Virus record (IMG/VR): IMGVR_UViG_3300042507_007513
Span: 1 to 59,715 of that record
Direction: 5' to 3' (one strand)
Source: a virus
Length of the DNA: 59,715 nucleotides
In this document: one piece after another, positions 56,764 through 59,715 of the stretch
Layout of the letters: each line of letters starts with the position of its first letter
Position numbering within the stretch: position 1 is the first letter of the stretch
Program-made: the position numbers and the translations under genes
The notes under the pieces: model-generated
The model's database searches: none
What the model saw: the letters and a program-made list of their open reading frames with translations, nothing else
Told to the model about the DNA's origin: nothing

Positions 56764-57521
56764 TAGTGCCTCACATAAGCAATGGTTGGAATAGACCTGT
56801 CCCAGCAGTTTCTGCAGTCTTCGCAGTTTTTACGGTTTTCGTCTGTTGTCACAGGGCAAACATGTTGGTGACCAGAAGGGTCATCTACAACTATTGATGT
56901 GTTAGCGAATCGTCTTGGTGCGTTCTTTCCGACAATATGTGCAGAAACACGAACACAAAGGTTGTCAGGAATGCTGAAATCAACCGAATCAATGATCTCG
57001 TACTCTCTTGTAGGAAGCCAATGAATAGTATTCGGTGTGTTCTCGCAAACCTTGCAGATATTGAAAAAGTGATTAAGCGACTGGAGGTCTCCGCTGTCGT
57101 GCCACCTAAACTCCTTACACTTTCTCTTGAGAATGGTGAAAACGATTGATGGAACCCATTGCTGATTATTCAAAGACTCAAATCGCCTTGCGTTTGCTGA
57201 CTTTACATTGCTCCAGGGATAGTTTGAGTGATGGCCTCCTTGCTTGGCCCAAGCCCAGTCGTCAGCTGCATAGCAAGAAAAGCAAACAGAACCAGCAACA
57301 AACCTCAACTTTCCACCTGTCTTGCACTTGCTTGACGGCAATGCGTATCCCCATCCAGGCATTTTTGACGGGGACGAAAACTTACCGTGAACTAGATCAG
57401 CCTGCTTGATTGTCTTGAACTTCTGTAGATCCGTTGATATTTTCCCCTTGTACCTCTGAATCACTCCTGTCGTTATCACTGGAAGGCTCAGCACAGACTC
57501 TGAAAGTTTGTTCGTAGGCAT
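56763..57521 (-). CDS. GP88-family (mycobacteriophage gp88-like) protein
   Basis: A 252-residue protein from ATG 57521 after a perfect AAGGAGG site. GSVCFSCYAADDWAWA, FRWHDSGDLQSLNHFFNICK and TIHWLPTREYEI are the signatures of the phage Gene product 88 family. A late Cys cluster (CPVTT...CEDCRNC) suggests a metal or Fe-S cluster. Role unknown. The ribosome site lies within the overlapping upstream gene. Confidence 0.75.
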   Translation of the reverse strand: MPTNKLSESVLSLPVITTGVIQRYKGKISTDLQKFKTIKQADLVHGKFSSPSKMPGWGYALPSSKCKTGGKLRFVAGSVCFSCYAADDWAWAKQGGHHSNYPWSNVKSANARRFESLNNQQWVPSIVFTILKRKCKEFRWHDSGDLQSLNHFFNICKVCENTPNTIHWLPTREYEIIDSVDFSIPDNLCVRVSAHIVGKNAPRRFANTSIVVDDPSGHQHVCPVTTDENRKNCEDCRNCWDRSIPTIAYVRH

Positions 57522-57606
57522 CAAAAACCTCCTTCACTGGCTTGTTTGTAAAAATGGCTGTGGAGAGATCAGAAATAAACATATGCATGACAAATTGCTG
57601 ATTCAT
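57397..57606 (-). CDS. small protein overlapping the GP88-like gene out of frame
   Basis: A 69-residue protein whose ATG overlaps the upstream TAA (TAATG). Its last ~40 codons lie inside the GP88-like gene in another frame, and the codons for VKEVFDA contain that gene's ribosome site. The start coupling supports it; the long overlap lowers confidence. Confidence 0.5.
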   Translation of the reverse strand: MNQQFVMHMFISDLSTAIFTNKPVKEVFDAYEQTFRVCAEPSSDNDRSDSEVQGENINGSTEVQDNQAG

Positions 57607-58124
57607 TAGTCAGCACCCTCTTTGTGTTGGCGATAATTAGAATCTGTTTCGCTAAGCTTCTTGAAAACGTTTTCGTATTTATCGCAAATCTTATTCATTG
57701 ATTCGCTCAAATCACCATTATCAACTTCTTCATCTAGACCCTCGTCTTCTCTTGGGTCATAATCGTCTTGGTCATCAAACTCATCTCCGTCTGGACCGTA
57801 ACTATTATCATACCAAGCCTGTCTAGCCTCTTCTTGATTGGCTAAACTCAGATGCTCTTCTCCAGTCTTTTCGCTGTTCGTAGGAGTGTTTTCGATTTCA
57901 AAACAATCCCAGTTTCTGTCTTCTGCAATTCTTTCTGGTTCTCTATAGTTCTCCAAAGAATCAGCTGTTTGTCGGCAATACATCCGCCTTGCCTCGTCGC
58001 GCTCGGCGGTGATGCGGGCGATTTCGATATTTAGATCTTGAATTCGATTCGATGCAATCATATTGATGCTCTGCGATCTTCCGTCAATTCGCATCAATGA
58101 GTTCATGATTTCTGTGTCATTCAT
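57606..58124 (-). CDS. helical protein with TAERDEAR...WDCFE motif
   Basis: A 172-residue protein from ATG 58124 with AAAGGAGCACAAA. ITAERDEARRMYCRQ and RNWDCFEIE match the protein at 37176-37529. The C-terminal half is very acidic and probably disordered (DEFDDQDDYDPREDEGLDEE). Function unknown. Confidence 0.65.
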   Translation of the reverse strand: MNDTEIMNSLMRIDGRSQSINMIASNRIQDLNIEIARITAERDEARRMYCRQTADSLENYREPERIAEDRNWDCFEIENTPTNSEKTGEEHLSLANQEEARQAWYDNSYGPDGDEFDDQDDYDPREDEGLDEEVDNGDLSESMNKICDKYENVFKKLSETDSNYRQHKEGAD

Positions 58125-58140
58125 TTTGTGCTCCTTTTCT

Positions 58141-58371
58141 TTACAGCCCAAGATCCCTGTAATAATTTGCCGTTTGCTCATCAAGAAGAGCCTGGCTTTC
58201 TTCCTCTTCTTCAGTGAGTGAGTTCTTGTAAATGTACTGCATAAGACCTTCTGCAGCCATTTCAATGCTGAAAAAGTCCTCCTCAGACATCTTGGAACTT
58301 GCCATTCTCAGAATCTTATTGACTTCACGAGAAATGTGGTCTGCACAATTCTTATCAATCTTTGGTTCCAT
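58141..58371 (-). CDS. small helical protein
   Basis: A 76-residue acidic helical protein from ATG 58371 with AGGAGGCTTGAA. Function unknown. Confidence 0.65.
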   Translation of the reverse strand: MEPKIDKNCADHISREVNKILRMASSKMSEEDFFSIEMAAEGLMQYIYKNSLTEEEEESQALLDEQTANYYRDLGL

Positions 58372-58372
58372 T

Positions 58373-58750
58373 TCAAGCCTCCTCGTACCTGTCGGGCTGG
58401 TTCCTATTGCGAGCCTCTTCAACAAACTCCACAACTACATTTGGGTTTTCTGAGCATTCGTTAAAACACAGACCAATTATGTGCCTGTATCCGTTTTCGC
58501 TCAGTGCGTCTTGTGGATCTTCGTATTCAACGTAATCTTCTGTTTCGGTATTTGTGGCATAAACACTGTGAACAAGGATTTCCTTTGCTTCGTATGTATA
58601 ATGCCTTGGAGATTCAAGGAAAGAACGCCATTTGGTAACAGAAAACTGAACGGCGATCTTGTTAAAGTCCCCAAACTCACGCCGCATCACATCACAGAAT
58701 GGTTTGTTCTTGAGGGTCTTCGTATCAAATTCAACTTCGTGTGTAAGCAT
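58373..58750 (-). CDS. hypothetical protein
   Basis: A 125-residue alpha/beta protein from ATG 58750 (CGGAGGTTTTCTG). Its start overlaps the upstream stop (TGATG). No family known. Confidence 0.65.
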   Translation of the reverse strand: MLTHEVEFDTKTLKNKPFCDVMRREFGDFNKIAVQFSVTKWRSFLESPRHYTYEAKEILVHSVYATNTETEDYVEYEDPQDALSENGYRHIIGLCFNECSENPNVVVEFVEEARNRNQPDRYEEA

Positions 58751-59034
58751 CAGAAAACCTCCGGCTCTCGCCGCCAAAAGATACCGTCATTAACAATTCC
58801 TTCGTGGTCGATCTCAATGAAGTCCCAAACATTATCAGATGGCTTTTCTCCAATGATCTTTACTAGAAGGTCCTCAATCTTTGCACGCTCGTCAGTAAGA
58901 CGCCAGGTTCGCTCCATATCGTCATTGGTGTTCCCCCACTTCAAAAGTCCGTGAAGTTCACGCACAATGCACTTCCTGTGGTAGATAAGAGACTCACAAA
59001 TGTTCTTGAGGTCTTCTTTGGTGAGGTCAGTCAT
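58750..59034 (-). CDS. small helical protein
   Basis: A 94-residue helical protein from ATG 59034 (DLTKEDLKNICESLIYHRKC) ending in an alpha/beta part (WDFIEIDHEGIV). It overlaps the next gene by 8 nt. Function unknown. Confidence 0.6.
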   Translation of the reverse strand: MTDLTKEDLKNICESLIYHRKCIVRELHGLLKWGNTNDDMERTWRLTDERAKIEDLLVKIIGEKPSDNVWDFIEIDHEGIVNDGIFWRREPEVF

Positions 59035-59335
59035 TGTTAGCCTTGTCAGCAAAGGTAAAGTGATCCCTTCGGTTTCCGTACATGGCACGAATGACAAGAG
59101 ATGCCTTTGCGCTATCCGTAAGTCCCCCAAGAAGCTTTCTCTGAACAAAGTCCAACTGACCATCAGTCATGTTTCCGTCACGAACCATCATCTCAATGAA
59201 CTCGGAAATCGCCTGACATTGCGTGGCGTAAAGCAGTTCGTAAATAGACAACTGCCTGTCATCATTGGGAGGTCGGACGTCAGTAGACATTAGCTTAACA
59301 GTGGACTTTTGTTGCGTCTTTTCATTACGAGTCAT
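59027..59335 (-). CDS. hypothetical protein
   Basis: A 102-residue protein from ATG 59335, preceded by TGGAGGCTCAAG. The frame stays open upstream to 59599, but the ribosome site marks this start. Mostly helical (SIYELLYATQCQAISEFIEM). Function unknown. Confidence 0.6.
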   Translation of the reverse strand: MTRNEKTQQKSTVKLMSTDVRPPNDDRQLSIYELLYATQCQAISEFIEMMVRDGNMTDGQLDFVQRKLLGGLTDSAKASLVIRAMYGNRRDHFTFADKANND

Positions 59336-59645
59336 CTTGAGCCTCCAGTCAAAATAGAAACCACGAACACGATCCCACAAACGAGACAAAAGGGCGTTTC
59401 TGAGCAGCCAGGGCTGCTTTTTGAGTGAATTACTGCACACAAACACATCCACACTACCTCCCCTAACACTATCAGTATATAGAGGAGAAGAGTGGAGAAG
59501 AAGGTCGGTGTATTGAGGAGTTTCACCAAGGGAATTATTTTTCACAGAAGTCCTCATATCAGCGTGTGGTTTTTCGTGGTCTTGCATGGTATTGCCCATG
59601 TGTTCTGTATGGGGTGGTGTTGGGTTTCTGTGGTTTTTGATGGTT
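59336..59645. promoter_or_regulatory. 310-bp leader region, likely early promoter zone
   Basis: No convincing gene. It contains a minus-strand TATATACT near 59478 and two copies of TGTGGTTTTT on the plus strand (59565 and 59629). An upstream in-frame extension of the 59027 gene is possible. As the longest gap in the right arm it probably holds the promoter for the 50.5-59.3 kb unit. Confidence 0.4.
59403..59422 (+). terminator. plus-strand hairpin with T-run
   Basis: Stem AGCAGC / GCTGCT with a CAGG loop followed by TTTT on the plus strand. No plus-strand gene ends here, so it may stop antisense transcription or be chance. Confidence 0.35.
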
Positions 59646-59715
59646 TTAGTTGGCTACGCGAATACGGATTGATTTGGCCTCTTGATACATGTCATAGGCA
59701 TTTTCACCGTACTTG
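59646..59715 (-). CDS. C-terminus of a gene running off the right edge
   Basis: The minus strand reads KYGENAYDMYQEAKSIRIRV then AN and a TAA stop. Only 23 codons are visible, so no function can be assigned. Confidence 0.55.
   Translation of the reverse strand, partial: KYGENAYDMYQEAKSIRIRVAN

Noticed and set aside
59336-59599. N-terminal extension of the 59027 gene
   Set aside because: The strong ribosome site at 59335 and low-complexity, unbalanced residues upstream favour the shorter start.

Overview
This window is part of a large, AT-rich double-stranded DNA tailed phage genome. It encodes its own replication machinery: a Pol III alpha palm half, a DnaB-like helicase, a DnaG-like primase, a RecA-like recombinase and a DnaQ-like exonuclease. 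It also encodes nucleotide metabolism (class II ribonucleotide reductase, ThyX, dUTPase, dNMP kinase, a deaminase), rIIA/rIIB homologues, a sigma factor, tRNAs and virion proteins. No integrase, repressor, terminase, portal or recognisable major capsid gene is visible, and both ends cut through genes. The host cannot be named. UV-damage endonuclease, a PEP-CTERM-like tail, a lipobox protein and strong AGGAGG-type ribosome sites suggest a sunlit, aquatic, probably Gram-negative bacterium; this is inference.

Layout. 1-9.3 kb holds the start of an exonuclease gene and mostly plus-strand virion genes: two small putative virion proteins, a large tail fibre, a leucine-rich-repeat protein and a sulfotransferase. 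Two membrane-rich proteins lie on the minus strand. 9.3-24.8 kb is a tightly overlapping minus-strand replication, recombination and nucleotide operon. 24.9-29.2 kb is a plus-strand cluster with a family of Cys-rich paralogous putative virion proteins, ended by a strong terminator. 29.2-32.4 kb has a nuclease, two methyltransferases (one a fusion) and a glycosyltransferase. 32.5-34.1 kb has three putative virion genes with their own promoter and terminator. 34.1-41.8 kb has ThyX, a DeoC-like protein, a TET-associated-type glycosyltransferase and many small genes, ending at a sigma factor. 41.8-50.5 kb carries a PEP-CTERM-like protein, tRNAs and tRNA-like elements, a phosphoesterase, a SpoU methylase, UvsE, a lipoprotein, a secreted Cys-rich protein, a deaminase and a DNA methylase-like gene. 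50.5-59.7 kb is an early-looking region of small genes plus DUF932, rIIB and rIIA.

Regulation. Many transcription-unit starts have a GTGTATWWW or TATACTTAA box that leaves about 5 nt between the TANNNT hexamer and the start codon, implying leaderless or nearly leaderless mRNAs. Genes inside operons, and the right-hand region, instead use strong Shine-Dalgarno sites. The phage sigma factor at 41.3-41.8 kb is a candidate reader of this box. The most unusual features are the Pol III alpha gene that stops at the palm/fingers boundary and is followed by a promoter-hairpin-terminator unit (candidate small RNA), the shared N-terminal peptide on many putative virion proteins, tRNA-like elements with abnormal T-loops, and a bidomain FkbM methyltransferase.
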